This document shows positions 54,138 through 62,875 of a stretch of 64,000 nucleotides of DNA, in pieces. The notes beneath the pieces were generated by a model. That model searched no databases and was not told where the DNA came from. It saw only the letters and a program-made list of their open reading frames with translations. Made by a program: the position numbers and the translations under genes. Within the stretch, counting starts at the first letter, position 1; every line of letters starts with the position of its first letter. Origin of the DNA: an uncultured Clostridia bacterium (GTDB lineage: Bacteria > Bacillota > Clostridia > Oscillospirales > CAG-272); assembly GCA_946407735.1 (NCBI GenBank), contig CAMJPL010000002.1:62001-126000 (forward strand), read 5' to 3'.

Positions 54138-54986
54138 TCAGCTTACCGCATATGTGGCGATATACGAAACGCCGTCTCCGGCATCAAGCCCCGGATCGTC
54201 AAATGTGAGAGCTGTGTCAAGCCCGATCTCCTTCGCTGAGAGATCGAAATGACACAGCGCTATGCCGATGTCGATCTTCTGGATGTCCCAGCCGTCGGAC
54301 GAGACATAGCCGCCGCTCCGCTTCTCGTAGAAGTGCGCCTTGCCGCCGGATATGACTACCCTCCACGGCTGCCTGTTCACGGCTGACGGCGACAGCCTCA
54401 CCGCCTCAAGGACGTCCTTCAGTCTGCCCGCCTTGTCAGGCGTGAGCGGAGTGTCGAACGATCCGTCAAAGAAAAGCGCGGAGAAATCGTCTCTTGTGTC
54501 GGCTTTGATACTGCCGCGCATGACGGTCTCCCTGAATGACATCTTTGACGCCGGATATCCGAGAGGGCTGACGCACGGCATGACTTCGCCCTCACCGAGA
54601 CCGACGGCCTTCTCGAACGCCTGACGGTTCATCGTCCCGGCGATCCATGTCGTGCCTATCCCGCGCGACTGAGCGAACAGAACGATCTTCTCGAAGGAAT
54701 AGCCGAAAGCCTCCTCGGCCTTCGGTACCCGCTTCATCTTCCCGGTGATATAATGGCTCGCGCCCACTATGACCGGGCTCGAAAGCTTCTCCTTTTCGGC
54801 GTCCATTATCTTCCACGTGATCGGTATCCCGAAGGGATTCGACGCTTCCGAGGCATAGCTTTCGATCATTCCGGCGTCTTTCTGAGACAGAGGCTGACCG
54901 TCGAAGGTCCTCACGCTGCGTCTCGCGCGTATGGCTTCAACAGCGCCGAAGACATCGTCCCGGCTTTTTGCGGTATCGTTATCCAT
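54138..54986 (-). CDS. TM1586-type nitroreductase-family protein
   Basis: 282 residues from the ATG at 54986, which follows GGAGAAG at a spacing of about 6; the ATG at 55022 is rejected for lack of a site. IRARRSVRTFDGQPL is the FMN-phosphate-binding start of nitroreductases, VLEAVRLSPSAVNRQPWRVVI is a second copy of the FMN-site motif, and AQSRGIGTTWIAGTMNR follows the family pattern. Two pseudo-repeats on one chain match the TM1586 type, which folds like a dimer fused into one polypeptide. Substrate unknown. Confidence 0.85.
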   Translation of the reverse strand: MDNDTAKSRDDVFGAVEAIRARRSVRTFDGQPLSQKDAGMIESYASEASNPFGIPITWKIMDAEKEKLSSPVIVGASHYITGKMKRVPKAEEAFGYSFEKIVLFAQSRGIGTTWIAGTMNRQAFEKAVGLGEGEVMPCVSPLGYPASKMSFRETVMRGSIKADTRDDFSALFFDGSFDTPLTPDKAGRLKDVLEAVRLSPSAVNRQPWRVVISGGKAHFYEKRSGGYVSSDGWDIQKIDIGIALCHFDLSAKEIGLDTALTFDDPGLDAGDGVSYIATYAVS

Positions 54987-55027
54987 ATTTCTTCTCCGCT
55001 GCGGCAGATTATTTTTTATCATACAGT

Positions 55028-55056
55028 ATTATAGCATATCCCGCCGGCGGATTCAA
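55028..55056 (-). promoter_or_regulatory. Sigma-A promoter for the TM1586-type nitroreductase gene
   Basis: Minus strand TTGAAT (55056-55051), 17-base spacer, TATAAT (55033-55028), with a TGC extended -10. A divergent promoter for the next plus-strand gene is expected here, but only weak hexamers are visible. Confidence 0.75.
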
Positions 55057-55145
55057 CCGTATTTTCATTTGTTTTCAGAATATTCAGTTTGTCCGATATT
55101 ATTTTGCCCAATATTGTATCATCTTATGTAGGGAGGTTTATAACG

Positions 55146-55670
55146 ATGACATTCATGGAGCTTGCCGGAAGGAGATATTCAGAACGCTATTTCGGCCCGG
55201 AGCCGGTCGAGGACGAGAAGCTGGCCCTAATACTCGAGGCAGGGCGGATAGCGCCTACCGGATGCAACTATCAGCCGCAGCGGGTCTACGTGATAAAAAG
55301 CGCCGAGGCAATGGCGAAGGCGGTATCTACCGGCGCGTCTCTGTGCGGCTGTCCGATCGCCCTGCTCGTCTGCTACGACAAAACCGAGGCATGGCACAAC
55401 AAAAGAGACCGCTGCTATGACGATTACACCTGCGGCGAGCAGGACGCGAGCATCGTCGCGGCGAACATGATGTATGAAGCCGAAGAGCTCGGCGTGCACA
55501 GCCTCTGGATCAGAGGCTTCGACTCAAAAGACGTCATCGACGCCTTTGATCTTCCGGAAAACATCGTACCGGTCATGATCCTCGCGCTCGGATATCCGTC
55601 GGAGAAAAGCCATCCGGCGCGCCTGCACGGCTCGAAGAAGGATCTGAGCGAAACGGTGAAATTCATCTGA
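55146..55670 (+). CDS. Nitroreductase-family FMN oxidoreductase
   Basis: 174 residues from the ATG at 55146, about 10 bases after GGGAGG. FMELAGRRYSERYF carries the Arg-x-Ser flavin-phosphate motif, LEAGRIAPTGCNYQPQRVYVI is the second FMN-contact block, and ILALGYPSEKSHPARLHG closes the domain. It is of the small single-domain class and would act as a homodimer. It reduces an unknown quinone, nitro compound or similar substrate. The ATG of the GH38-like gene is 14 bases after its stop, so the two are cotranscribed. Confidence 0.85.
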   Translation: MTFMELAGRRYSERYFGPEPVEDEKLALILEAGRIAPTGCNYQPQRVYVIKSAEAMAKAVSTGASLCGCPIALLVCYDKTEAWHNKRDRCYDDYTCGEQDASIVAANMMYEAEELGVHSLWIRGFDSKDVIDAFDLPENIVPVMILALGYPSEKSHPARLHGSKKDLSETVKFI

Positions 55671-55683
55671 CGGGGAAATCGCC

Positions 55684-58656
55684 ATGAGGATAACGGATAT
55701 CCGGCAGACAGTCTTTCTGCGCGGCAATGAAAGCGGGACGCTGGACAATATGGTCAGGATGACCGTGTCGTGCGCAAGACCGGCTCTCTGCCATGTGGTG
55801 TCAGGCGGCAAGAACTTCTTGGAAGCGCGTCTTGAAAGCGGGGAAAACGTCCTCGAGATCTGGATTCCAGAGCCGCTGACGCCGCGTGACGCCGTCTTCT
55901 CGGTTCTGACGGAGGATGAGACGGCTTCGGCGACGGCAGCTCTTTCTGCCGTGAGACACTGGGATGTATATTTCCTGCAGTGGTCGCACCATGACACCGG
56001 GTACACCGATCTTCCGAGCCGGGTTTTCGACCGCCACTGCGAATGGTATGACGATCTGCTGAGTCAGCTCGACCGCGCGTCGGATATGCCGCAGGACACC
56101 CGCCCGAGAGCCGTCGTCGAGCAGTTCTGGTCTCTTGACGAGTATCTGCGCCGCGCTTGTGCCGATAAAACGGAAAAGATCAGGCGGTATATAAGATCGG
56201 GCGATATAGAGCTGACGGCGCTTTACGGAAATCTTATAACCGAACAGCTCGGCCATGAGGAGTGCTTCCGTGCGATGTTCCCCGCCGTGAGATTCGCGCG
56301 TGAGCTCGGCGTCGATATCGTCGCCGCCTCTCACAACGACATACCCGGCGTGTCATGGGGGCTATGCCGGGCTCTGTGCGATGCCGGGATCCGATATTTC
56401 GTGCCCGACTTCCCCGACTATTACGGCTGGGGCGGTCATCATATACGCTCATTCTGGGACGACGGACGGATCTGGGACCATCAAGGTCCTGACGCCTTCC
56501 GATGGGAGGCTGCCGACGGAAAGCGGATCACTCTGTGGAGCGGGAGGCACGCCGATACCGTATCATACGACGGCGGCTTCGGCGGGCTTGAAGGCTGTCT
56601 TGACTCCCTCGCGGCGGGAGGCTATCCGTATGACGTCATCCGCCTGCAGGGCAAGGGCGGGACGACCGACAACTCCCCGTTCAGCGAAAAATACTCCCGC
56701 AGCGCCGCCGAGTGGAACAAAAGATACGCATATCCTCACATCACCATAGCGACAAACCGCATCTTCTTCTCCGCCTTTGAGAAGGAGCTTGAGCGGAAAA
56801 ATATATCTCTCCCGGTGGTGCGGGGAGAGCTGCCGGGGCAGGATTATCCTCTCGCGGCGATGAGCATGGCCGAGATAACCTCGGCTGCGCGCCGCTCTCA
56901 CGTTTCCCTACCGGCGGCGGAAAAGCTGCTGTCGCTGAGCCGCGGAGACGATCTTCTGACCGATCCGGCGCCGCGTCTCGGCGATTGCTGGAGAGACCTG
57001 CTTCTCGCCGACGATCACGCATACGGCCATCATTTCCCCGCCGGGCCGGCCATGAGGGCGTCATACTGGGAAAAGGGCGTCCACGCCATGAGGTGCGAGG
57101 CCGAGGTCCACGATATGATGAGCAAGGCGGCGGCGAGCGTCGCCGACAGGATCGGCGCCGGGGACAGCGAGTACCGGCTCGTTGTCTTCAATATGTCGGG
57201 ATATTCCGGCGATCTTCCGGCGGAAACTCCCCTGCGTCCGCTCGACTGCAGCGGCACCGAGCTCCGTCCGGGCAACCGAGAGCCGGATATGCTCAAGGGA
57301 TATATCCTGAACAACCGCCGTCACGCGGTGCTGCCGGACGAATTCATCGACGGATTCTTCGACCTCGTTGATATGAAAACGGGCGAAAAGACCGGGTACC
57401 AGATCGACACGGTCTCATACGATCAGCCCGAGCCGTACGCCGCGGAGAGAGACGGTCTCGGACACGGCACCCGCCGCTACGGCTTTTTCGAGGACCCGCG
57501 CGGTCTTCTCGCGACGATAAGATTCGTCGTAAAGGATATGCCCCCCTACGGCTACCGAGCGTACAAGCTAGTAAAAAGGGCCGACATACGCCCGTCCGGT
57601 GCCAAAGCCGACAAAAGCCTTGAGATAAGCAATTCCTTCTACCGGATAAAAGCCGACGAAAACGGCATACGCTCTATCATCGACAGAAGAGACGGTAGTG
57701 AGCTGCTCTGCGGTGACAGCCGGTACAGATTGGGCGATCTGCTCGTCAGATACGCGCATGACGAAGAATGGGAAAAAGCCACAGTAAAATCGGTAAAAGC
57801 AGAAAGCGGCCCGGTATGCGGCTCGATCATGATCGAAATGTATCATGAGCATCTTCCGAAGGCTCATATAAAGGTCACGCTCTGGCATGGATCGGATCAG
57901 ATCGACGTGTCGGCTAGGATCCTCTCCGACGCCGCCCCGCTTCGCATGACGGTCATGGCCTTCCCGCTTGAGGGAAGCGGGATAAGATATCAAGGCCTGC
58001 TAAATGAGATCGAACCGGTAAAGGACTTCATGCCGGGGAGTCAGTCGGACTATCTCGCCGTGCAGGACTGGGTCCAGGCGAAGGGCACCGGCACGCTGCT
58101 GACGAGCCGCGACACGGCCATGATGTCGCTCGGCGGCCTGCATCGGGGATATGTCTCCCCGGCGCACAGCTGTATCGCGGATTACGGCGATCATCCCCCG
58201 CTTACGGAAGACGACTACACTCAAAGCCAGATTTTCGCCGTGCTTTCTGCCAACAACTTCGGCACGAATTTCATGTGCAGTCAGGTGTTTGACGGGCTTT
58301 ACCGTTTCGTTCTGCGCCGCTGCCCCGACGGATATGACGACACCGGCAGAGGACTCTGGGGCGAGTACGCGATGCTCGGGACATCGGTCATGCTGACCGA
58401 CAGATCGAGGGGAAATCTTCCGCCGTGCGGGACAATGCTCGATACCGGCGATCTGCAGTGCCTGTCGCTGAGATATGACGGCGATATCGGCGGATTCGTC
58501 ATCCGGCTGTGGAATCATTCCGACCACCCCGCCGAGCCGTCTGTCAGCATGTGGGGGAAAAGATACAGTCTGAAACCGCTCGACGCCGTCGGCAGGGAAA
58601 GCGGCAGGCAGCTCACGCTCGGGCCGAAAGAGATCGGATGCTATGCGATGGTATGA
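55684..58656 (+). CDS. Glycoside hydrolase family 38-like alpha-mannosidase
   Basis: 990 residues, no signal peptide. The N-terminal catalytic barrel shows the GH38-type zinc and substrate motif in WSHHDTGYTD (His-x-Asp, about 102-104) and the nucleophile Asp about 219 in ASHNDIPGVSW. A three-helix bundle and C-terminal beta-sandwich domains follow (SNSFYRIKADENGIRSIIDRRDG is the conserved start of the sandwich in this family). It is more divergent than standard GH38 members, so mannose specificity is inferred. It is cytoplasmic and would trim imported mannosides. Cotranscribed with the small nitroreductase and closed by a terminator. Confidence 0.75.
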   Translation: MRITDIRQTVFLRGNESGTLDNMVRMTVSCARPALCHVVSGGKNFLEARLESGENVLEIWIPEPLTPRDAVFSVLTEDETASATAALSAVRHWDVYFLQWSHHDTGYTDLPSRVFDRHCEWYDDLLSQLDRASDMPQDTRPRAVVEQFWSLDEYLRRACADKTEKIRRYIRSGDIELTALYGNLITEQLGHEECFRAMFPAVRFARELGVDIVAASHNDIPGVSWGLCRALCDAGIRYFVPDFPDYYGWGGHHIRSFWDDGRIWDHQGPDAFRWEAADGKRITLWSGRHADTVSYDGGFGGLEGCLDSLAAGGYPYDVIRLQGKGGTTDNSPFSEKYSRSAAEWNKRYAYPHITIATNRIFFSAFEKELERKNISLPVVRGELPGQDYPLAAMSMAEITSAARRSHVSLPAAEKLLSLSRGDDLLTDPAPRLGDCWRDLLLADDHAYGHHFPAGPAMRASYWEKGVHAMRCEAEVHDMMSKAAASVADRIGAGDSEYRLVVFNMSGYSGDLPAETPLRPLDCSGTELRPGNREPDMLKGYILNNRRHAVLPDEFIDGFFDLVDMKTGEKTGYQIDTVSYDQPEPYAAERDGLGHGTRRYGFFEDPRGLLATIRFVVKDMPPYGYRAYKLVKRADIRPSGAKADKSLEISNSFYRIKADENGIRSIIDRRDGSELLCGDSRYRLGDLLVRYAHDEEWEKATVKSVKAESGPVCGSIMIEMYHEHLPKAHIKVTLWHGSDQIDVSARILSDAAPLRMTVMAFPLEGSGIRYQGLLNEIEPVKDFMPGSQSDYLAVQDWVQAKGTGTLLTSRDTAMMSLGGLHRGYVSPAHSCIADYGDHPPLTEDDYTQSQIFAVLSANNFGTNFMCSQVFDGLYRFVLRRCPDGYDDTGRGLWGEYAMLGTSVMLTDRSRGNLPPCGTMLDTGDLQCLSLRYDGDIGGFVIRLWNHSDHPAEPSVSMWGKRYSLKPLDAVGRESGRQLTLGPKEIGCYAMV

Positions 58657-58667
58657 GCCCACATATT

Positions 58668-58697
58668 AAAACCACCGGGAGATCCGGTGGTTTTTAT
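58668..58697 (+). terminator. Rho-independent terminator after the GH38-like gene
   Basis: AAAACCACCGG pairs with CCGGTGGTTTT around a short loop, followed by TATGTTTT. It may serve both strands, as the next gene is convergent. Confidence 0.8.
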
Positions 58698-58726
58698 GTT
58701 TTATCATCCGCCTTGTGTTCAGAACG

Positions 58727-59770
58727 TCACTTCGCCATGTCCTTGCAGGCTTTGACCATCATCATCACGTTTTCGAGCGGAGTGTCGGCGCCCATATCGC
58801 AGCCGGGAGCGAGGATCTGTCCCCTTCCCGCCGCCGTGCGGATGCGCTCGCAGGCTTCGGCGTAGGTCTCTTCGGCGGTGCCGCTGAGCAGCACTCCGGC
58901 GGGGTTTATATTGCCCATTATCACCATCCCGCCGTCAGCGTCGGCAAGGGCGGTGTCGAGATCGACGAGATAATCGCAGGAGAAGGCCTTTACCCCGGCA
59001 TCGCGGAGGGCCTTTACCCTCGCGCCCGACGCGCCGCAGACATGAGTGAAGAAATACTTGTACTCAGGCAGCATGGATTTCAGCTTCTCGAGCCCGGGTA
59101 CAACGAGGTCCTCGAACATCGCCTGGCTTATCATGCTGCCGCTCGCCATCGGCTCGGCGGGCATGGCGATGTCGCAGCCGTTTTCATGGAGAAGTCTGAA
59201 CATTTCGGTGCTGACGCTGCAGGTGAAATCGAGAAGCTGATCGACAAGCTCCGGCTCGTCGAGGATGAGCATGATGAAATCCTGAGCCCCGACAAGAACA
59301 GAAGCCATGGTGAACGGTCCGGCGATGTCGCCGAGCAGATATTTCCTGTCGCCGGCAAGCTCCTTCACGTTCTTTGTCTGGCGGATCATGCCCTGCACGA
59401 ATTCATTCGCGAGCAGCTTTTCCCTGATAGTGCTCTTGTCGAGCAGCGGGATCTCCTCGACGGGATCCTTGAAAGCCGCTCCGGTGTCGACGGGACTTCC
59501 GACCCTGTCGATATGTATCGGGCTTCCGAAGGCGGAAAGGCAGGCGGTGAAGACGCCCGAAACGGCGGATACGATATCGGTCTCGATCTTATCCGTCCAT
59601 TTCACGATAACTGAAGCGCCGCCGTCATCCATGCCGTACAGCTGACGGTAGGTCAGGTTCTCGGTTTTCGCCATCCACGCGCCGCCGTCGACGAGGCAGA
59701 ACGGGGTGCGGTCGGTCGGCTGATGCGCCAAAACGGCGTCTATACGTTCCTTTGAGGTCATTGTGTTCAT
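58727..59770 (-). CDS. MtaA/CmuA-type methylcobamide methyltransferase-like protein (URO-D family copy 4)
   Basis: 347 residues. Start MTSKERIDAVLAHQPTDRTPF. Of the five family members here, this one best fits a true MtaA/CmuA methyltransferase: zinc ligands His about 243 and Cys about 245 (THVCGASG) plus a third Cys about 324 in LAPGCDMGADTPLENV. Such enzymes move a methyl group from a corrinoid protein to a thiol or folate. No corrinoid protein or substrate-specific methyltransferase is adjacent. A Met three codons in (59761) is an alternative start. AAAGGAT lies upstream at about 10 bases. It follows the damaged aldo/keto reductase gene by 66 bases. Confidence 0.85.
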   Translation of the reverse strand: MNTMTSKERIDAVLAHQPTDRTPFCLVDGGAWMAKTENLTYRQLYGMDDGGASVIVKWTDKIETDIVSAVSGVFTACLSAFGSPIHIDRVGSPVDTGAAFKDPVEEIPLLDKSTIREKLLANEFVQGMIRQTKNVKELAGDRKYLLGDIAGPFTMASVLVGAQDFIMLILDEPELVDQLLDFTCSVSTEMFRLLHENGCDIAMPAEPMASGSMISQAMFEDLVVPGLEKLKSMLPEYKYFFTHVCGASGARVKALRDAGVKAFSCDYLVDLDTALADADGGMVIMGNINPAGVLLSGTAEETYAEACERIRTAAGRGQILAPGCDMGADTPLENVMMMVKACKDMAK

Positions 59771-59836
59771 CTGAATTCGATCCTTTCGGGAAATTATATG
59801 GGGGATAAAACTGTGCGTATAATGGTTATTTATGCG

Positions 59837-60411
59837 TCACTCGAACATCCGTGCTCCGAGCCTGAGATTTTCGATTATCTTTATATGCTGCGGGCAGGCT
59901 CTCTCGCACTGTCCGCATCCGATGCAATCGGAGGCGCGGCGTCCCTCCGGTGCGGCTTCGAGATACGCCTTTTTAGCCTGATCGAGCTGACCGCCGACGA
60001 GCTGCCTGTTCATCGCCGAGAATATGTCAGGGATGCTTATCTTCTGCGGGCAGCCCTCAGTGCAGTAATGACATGCCGTGCACGGTATCGCTGCCGAGCT
60101 GTGAAGGATCTCCTGCGCCTTTCGTATGATCTCACGCTCCTTATCGTCGAGCGGTCTGAAATCCTTCATGTAGGAGATGTTGTCCCTCATCTGCTCTATG
60201 TTCGACATGCCGGACAGCACGGTGATGATCCCGTCAAGCGACGCCGCGAAGCGTATCGCCCACGAGGCGCAGGACATATCGGGATGACAGTCCTTAAGCA
60301 GCTTCTTTACCTCGTCTTGACCTGTTCGATATCGGTCCCGAGCCCCTTTTTAGGCAGACGCATCAGTCCGAAGCCGAGCTTCGGCACATCCTTTCCAAAA
60401 TAATCCGGCAT
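59837..60411 (-). pseudogene. Aldo/keto reductase with 4Fe-4S domain, internal deletion
   Basis: The first 34 codons from the ATG at 60411 read MPDYFGKDVPKLGFGLMRLP and DIEQVKT, the normal start of COG1453-type aldo/keto reductases, and then stop. From about 60325 another frame picks up at DEVKKLLKDC, continuing with AIRFAASLDGIITVLSGMSNIEQM and a ferredoxin-like C-terminus with CxxCxxC...CP motifs (CTACHYCTEGCP and CIGCGQCERACP). About 200 residues of the barrel, including the catalytic Tyr/Lys region, are missing between them. The promoter and ribosome region remain. Non-functional as a reductase; the ferredoxin-like tail could still be made from an internal Met. Confidence 0.8.
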
Positions 60412-60432
60412 TTATCTTCCCTTTCATGCGTA

Positions 60433-60461
60433 ATTATATCATACCGGAACAGCGGTTACAA
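60433..60461 (-). promoter_or_regulatory. Sigma-A promoter for the aldo/keto reductase pseudogene
   Basis: Minus strand TTGTAA (60461-60456), 17-base spacer, TATAAT (60438-60433), with a TGA extended -10. It may still drive the downstream URO-D copy 4. Confidence 0.65.
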
Positions 60462-60506
60462 TACCTATCTGAATACTATGTTTATAACTTTTTGTTATGG
60501 ATGATA

Positions 60507-61133
60507 TCAGCGGCCGCTCTGCTCATCCCGGCTGACAGCGGGAAAACGGCTGACCGATGTTTTTATCTTGTCGAGAATACCGGCGGACATCCTGTCGCAC
60601 AGCTGCGCCATCTCGGCAGGTTCCTCTGTCATGCCGCTCATGAACCACTCTATGATGACGCTCCTTACCATCCCGCCGCAGGCGTAGATATAATAGCGGA
60701 CCTCCGGCTCCATGTCGGGATAATGGTCGCTCATGTATTTCCTCACGTCGACGATCGATTGCTCGATCCTCTCGGATTTCATAAGAAGGCTGAACAGCGA
60801 GGCTTCTTCCTTTATCCTCTCAAAGACCTTCGTATATACCTCGGCGCTTCTCCGCTCGATTATCGCCTCCCACGCGAGGCGATTCAGCTCATCGAGCAGC
60901 TCGGTGGTAAGCGCCTGCAGCACTCCGTACATCGAGGTATAGTTGTTGTAAAAGGCGGTCCTTGACACCCCCGCCTTTCTCACGAGCTCGCTCACCGATA
61001 TCCTGTCGATATCCTTGACGGCCATCAGGTGGATCAGCGCGGTCTGTATGCACTCTCTCGTCAGCCTGTTCGCTTCCCGGTTGGACAGACGAAGGATATC
61101 GCGCTTCTGCATCTCGGTCCTGTCGTCAGGCAT
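60507..61133 (-). CDS. TetR-family transcriptional regulator
   Basis: 208 residues. The N-terminal TetR DNA-binding domain (about 20-72) reads LTRECIQTALIHLMAVKDID then ISVSELVRKAGVSRTAFYNNY, with the recognition helix at VSRTAFYNNY. The C-terminal helical ligand-binding domain is of the type with a conserved YYIYACGGMVRSVIIEWF helix. An ACGGAGGAGG ribosome site precedes the ATG. It faces the membrane-protein gene across a short region with a 24-bp palindrome covering both start sites, so it probably represses itself and that gene until a ligand binds. Confidence 0.9.
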   Translation of the reverse strand: MPDDRTEMQKRDILRLSNREANRLTRECIQTALIHLMAVKDIDRISVSELVRKAGVSRTAFYNNYTSMYGVLQALTTELLDELNRLAWEAIIERRSAEVYTKVFERIKEEASLFSLLMKSERIEQSIVDVRKYMSDHYPDMEPEVRYYIYACGGMVRSVIIEWFMSGMTEEPAEMAQLCDRMSAGILDKIKTSVSRFPAVSRDEQSGR

Positions 61134-61203
61134 TACAATCCTCCTCCGTTGTGTAACATCGTGCCGATTTTTGCCGCCGCTGTCATGCCCGACGCGGAGA
61201 ATA

Positions 61204-61232
61204 TTGACAAAAAACGCCGTCTGATGTATAAT
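61204..61232 (+). promoter_or_regulatory. Consensus sigma-A promoter for the CmpB-type membrane protein
   Basis: Perfect TTGACA (61204-61209), 17-base spacer, perfect TATAAT (61227-61232). Predicted start near 61239, inside the palindromic operator. Confidence 0.85.
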
Positions 61233-61236
61233 TATA

Positions 61237-61260
61237 GTGGTATAACAGTTGTAATATCAC
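61237..61260. promoter_or_regulatory. 24-bp palindromic operator, probable TetR-family site
   Basis: GTGGTATAACAG is followed by TTGTAATATCAC, an inverted repeat with the outer GTG/CAC and most inner positions matching (8 of 12 half-site positions pair, centre at 61248/61249). It lies exactly between the -10 boxes of two oppositely directed promoters, over both predicted start sites. The link to the adjacent TetR gene is inferred from position. Confidence 0.65.
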
Positions 61261-61265
61261 GATAT

Positions 61266-61294
61266 ATTATATCATGACTAAATGATCTTGTCAA
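61266..61294 (-). promoter_or_regulatory. Consensus sigma-A promoter for the TetR gene
   Basis: Minus strand perfect TTGACA (61294-61289), 17-base spacer, perfect TATAAT (61271-61266), TGA extended -10. It points towards the plus-strand promoter, so the two transcripts would overlap at the operator. Confidence 0.85.
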
Positions 61295-61363
61295 CAGAAC
61301 GGAATCGGATTTTTTTGGAATTCCATGCCTGACTGAGATCAGAATGAAAAGGATTTTACCGCC

Positions 61364-61969
61364 ATGAATTATTCTCTGGATGACTATCTTCTGATGTCCG
61401 CCCTCATATCATTTCTCGGCTTCTGCCTCGAGAACATATGGATGTGCTTCAAATACGGCTATATAGACAACCGCAACATGGGCCTTCCATTCCTTCTCGG
61501 CTACAGCTACGCCGTTCTCGGGATATACTTCGTCCTCGGGACTCCGGATCAGCCGACCGCCTTACTCAGCTTCCTTACTCCCTGGAACGAGTACGCCGGT
61601 TACTATCTTATAGTATTCCTCATAGTGAGCTTCGGCGAGATCATCCTCGGCAAAACGGTTGAGAGGATATGCGGCATCTATTACTGGGACTATACGAACA
61701 TCCCGCTTCACATCACCCGATACACCTCGGTGTTCACCAGTCTCGGCTTCTCCCTCGTCATAACTCAATTCATGAAGCACTTCTTCATCCCCGTCATGGA
61801 TATCATCTCCGAGCTTCCGCCGTACATGGATTACATCGGGCGCGGCACATACGCTCTTATGGTGATAGACTTTTTCAGAAGCTTCGGGATAATGTACAAA
61901 AAGAGGTCGCTTAACATTACCTGGAAAAAGCAGATCTTCGGAAAACGCAGAAGCGAGCAGAGCGCGTAA
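61364..61969 (+). CDS. CmpB-type putative ABC-transporter (type IV) membrane protein
   Basis: 201 residues, about 5-6 hydrophobic helices. The pattern FCLENIWMCFKYGYIDNRNMGLPFL and VERICGIYYWDYTNIPLHI matches the CmpB/putative ABC-transporter type IV family, where the usual forms are E-x-x-x-x-x-x-x-x-G-x-x-x-N-R-G and E-R-x-F-G-x-x-x-W-D-Y. No ATPase is adjacent and the transport role of this family is not proven. It is controlled by the facing TetR regulator, suggesting a ligand-induced membrane function such as efflux or envelope maintenance. Followed by a strong terminator. Confidence 0.7.
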   Translation: MNYSLDDYLLMSALISFLGFCLENIWMCFKYGYIDNRNMGLPFLLGYSYAVLGIYFVLGTPDQPTALLSFLTPWNEYAGYYLIVFLIVSFGEIILGKTVERICGIYYWDYTNIPLHITRYTSVFTSLGFSLVITQFMKHFFIPVMDIISELPPYMDYIGRGTYALMVIDFFRSFGIMYKKRSLNITWKKQIFGKRRSEQSA

Positions 61970-62027
61970 AATCCTCCGCTCAAGCGAATATAATCGTATC
62001 TGGCATTATTATTCCCGTGACCTTACA

Positions 62028-62067
62028 CGCGCCGCGCCGGGCATATCCCCGGCGCGGCGTTTTTTTA
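62028..62067 (+). terminator. Rho-independent terminator after the CmpB-type gene
   Basis: CGCCGCGCCGGG pairs with CCCCGGCGCGGCG around a 5-6 base loop, followed by a run of eight T residues to 62067. Confidence 0.9.
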
Positions 62068-62093
62068 TTATTCCAGAAATCCGGTCAGCGGCG

Positions 62094-62807
62094 TCAGACG
62101 ATCCGTTTTGCCAGCCCGAGCTCGTCGAGCATAAGGCTGAACATCACCCTGTGCCCCTCGTCGTTCGGGTGAAGTCCGTCGGCGAGAAGGCTGTCGACGC
62201 CGATACCCTTCATATCGCAGTATGATCTGAACGCCCGATAAAAGCTGATCATCGGGAATCCCATCTCGGCTGAGGCCTTCATGTACATATCGTGGACGTC
62301 GTTCATATGGAAGATGCGCCAGTAATCCGGGCCGTCCTTCTCGTTTTCGGCGGACGCCGGTATGTTCGCGTTGAAGATTACGTTCCTTCCGGCGAACAGG
62401 TCGCTAAGCTTAAGTATATTCTGATAGAACGCCTTCATATGCTCGGATTTCGTGTGCTTCGGGCCGTTTGAAAAATACTGATGACGGTTGTTCGTGCCTA
62501 TCGTGCAGATTATTATATCGTCGCTGTCGTCGACGAGCTCGCCGAAGCGCTCGATGACGAACTCTATGTTCGTACCGGTGCAGGCGTTGTTCACTACCTC
62601 GCAGTCATACTGGCTCTGCATATAATCCCTGAACAGATTCGCCCAGCAGTATCCGTTAGGATTTCGCGCGAAGCCCTGCGTTATCGGCTCACCGTCCTGA
62701 GAAAAGCCGGTGCCGCCGACGCCGTGCGTTATGGAGTCGCCGAGCAGCTTTATTCTGATCGTATGGTCGGGAAGGATAAGCTTTGAGATTACGCTTTTTA
62801 CGTCCAT
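62094..62807 (-). CDS. SGNH/GDSL-type hydrolase
   Basis: 237 residues from the ATG at 62807, seven bases after AGGAG; the ATG at 62813 lies almost on the ribosome site and is rejected. Block I is KLLGDSITHG (nucleophile Ser), block III is ICTIGTNNRHQ (Asn), and block V is ADGLHPNDEGH (catalytic Asp and His). No signal peptide. Likely an esterase removing acyl or acetyl groups from sugars, by analogy with cytoplasmic SGNH enzymes in glycan loci. It follows the URO-D copy 5 gene on the same strand, with a small GC hairpin in the gap. Confidence 0.85.
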   Translation of the reverse strand: MDVKSVISKLILPDHTIRIKLLGDSITHGVGGTGFSQDGEPITQGFARNPNGYCWANLFRDYMQSQYDCEVVNNACTGTNIEFVIERFGELVDDSDDIIICTIGTNNRHQYFSNGPKHTKSEHMKAFYQNILKLSDLFAGRNVIFNANIPASAENEKDGPDYWRIFHMNDVHDMYMKASAEMGFPMISFYRAFRSYCDMKGIGVDSLLADGLHPNDEGHRVMFSLMLDELGLAKRIV

Positions 62808-62826
62808 AGTCATTCTCCTGTATTGA

Positions 62827-62850
62827 TGAAAGCCGCCTGCTCACGCGGCG
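62827..62850 (-). terminator. Weak intergenic hairpin between URO-D copy 5 and SGNH hydrolase
   Basis: On the minus strand GCCGCC pairs with GGCGGC around a 9-base loop, followed by TTTCAT. It could partly terminate transcription or stabilise the message end. Confidence 0.35.
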
Positions 62851-62875
62851 GCGTATGAAATGTCTTTGCGCCGGG

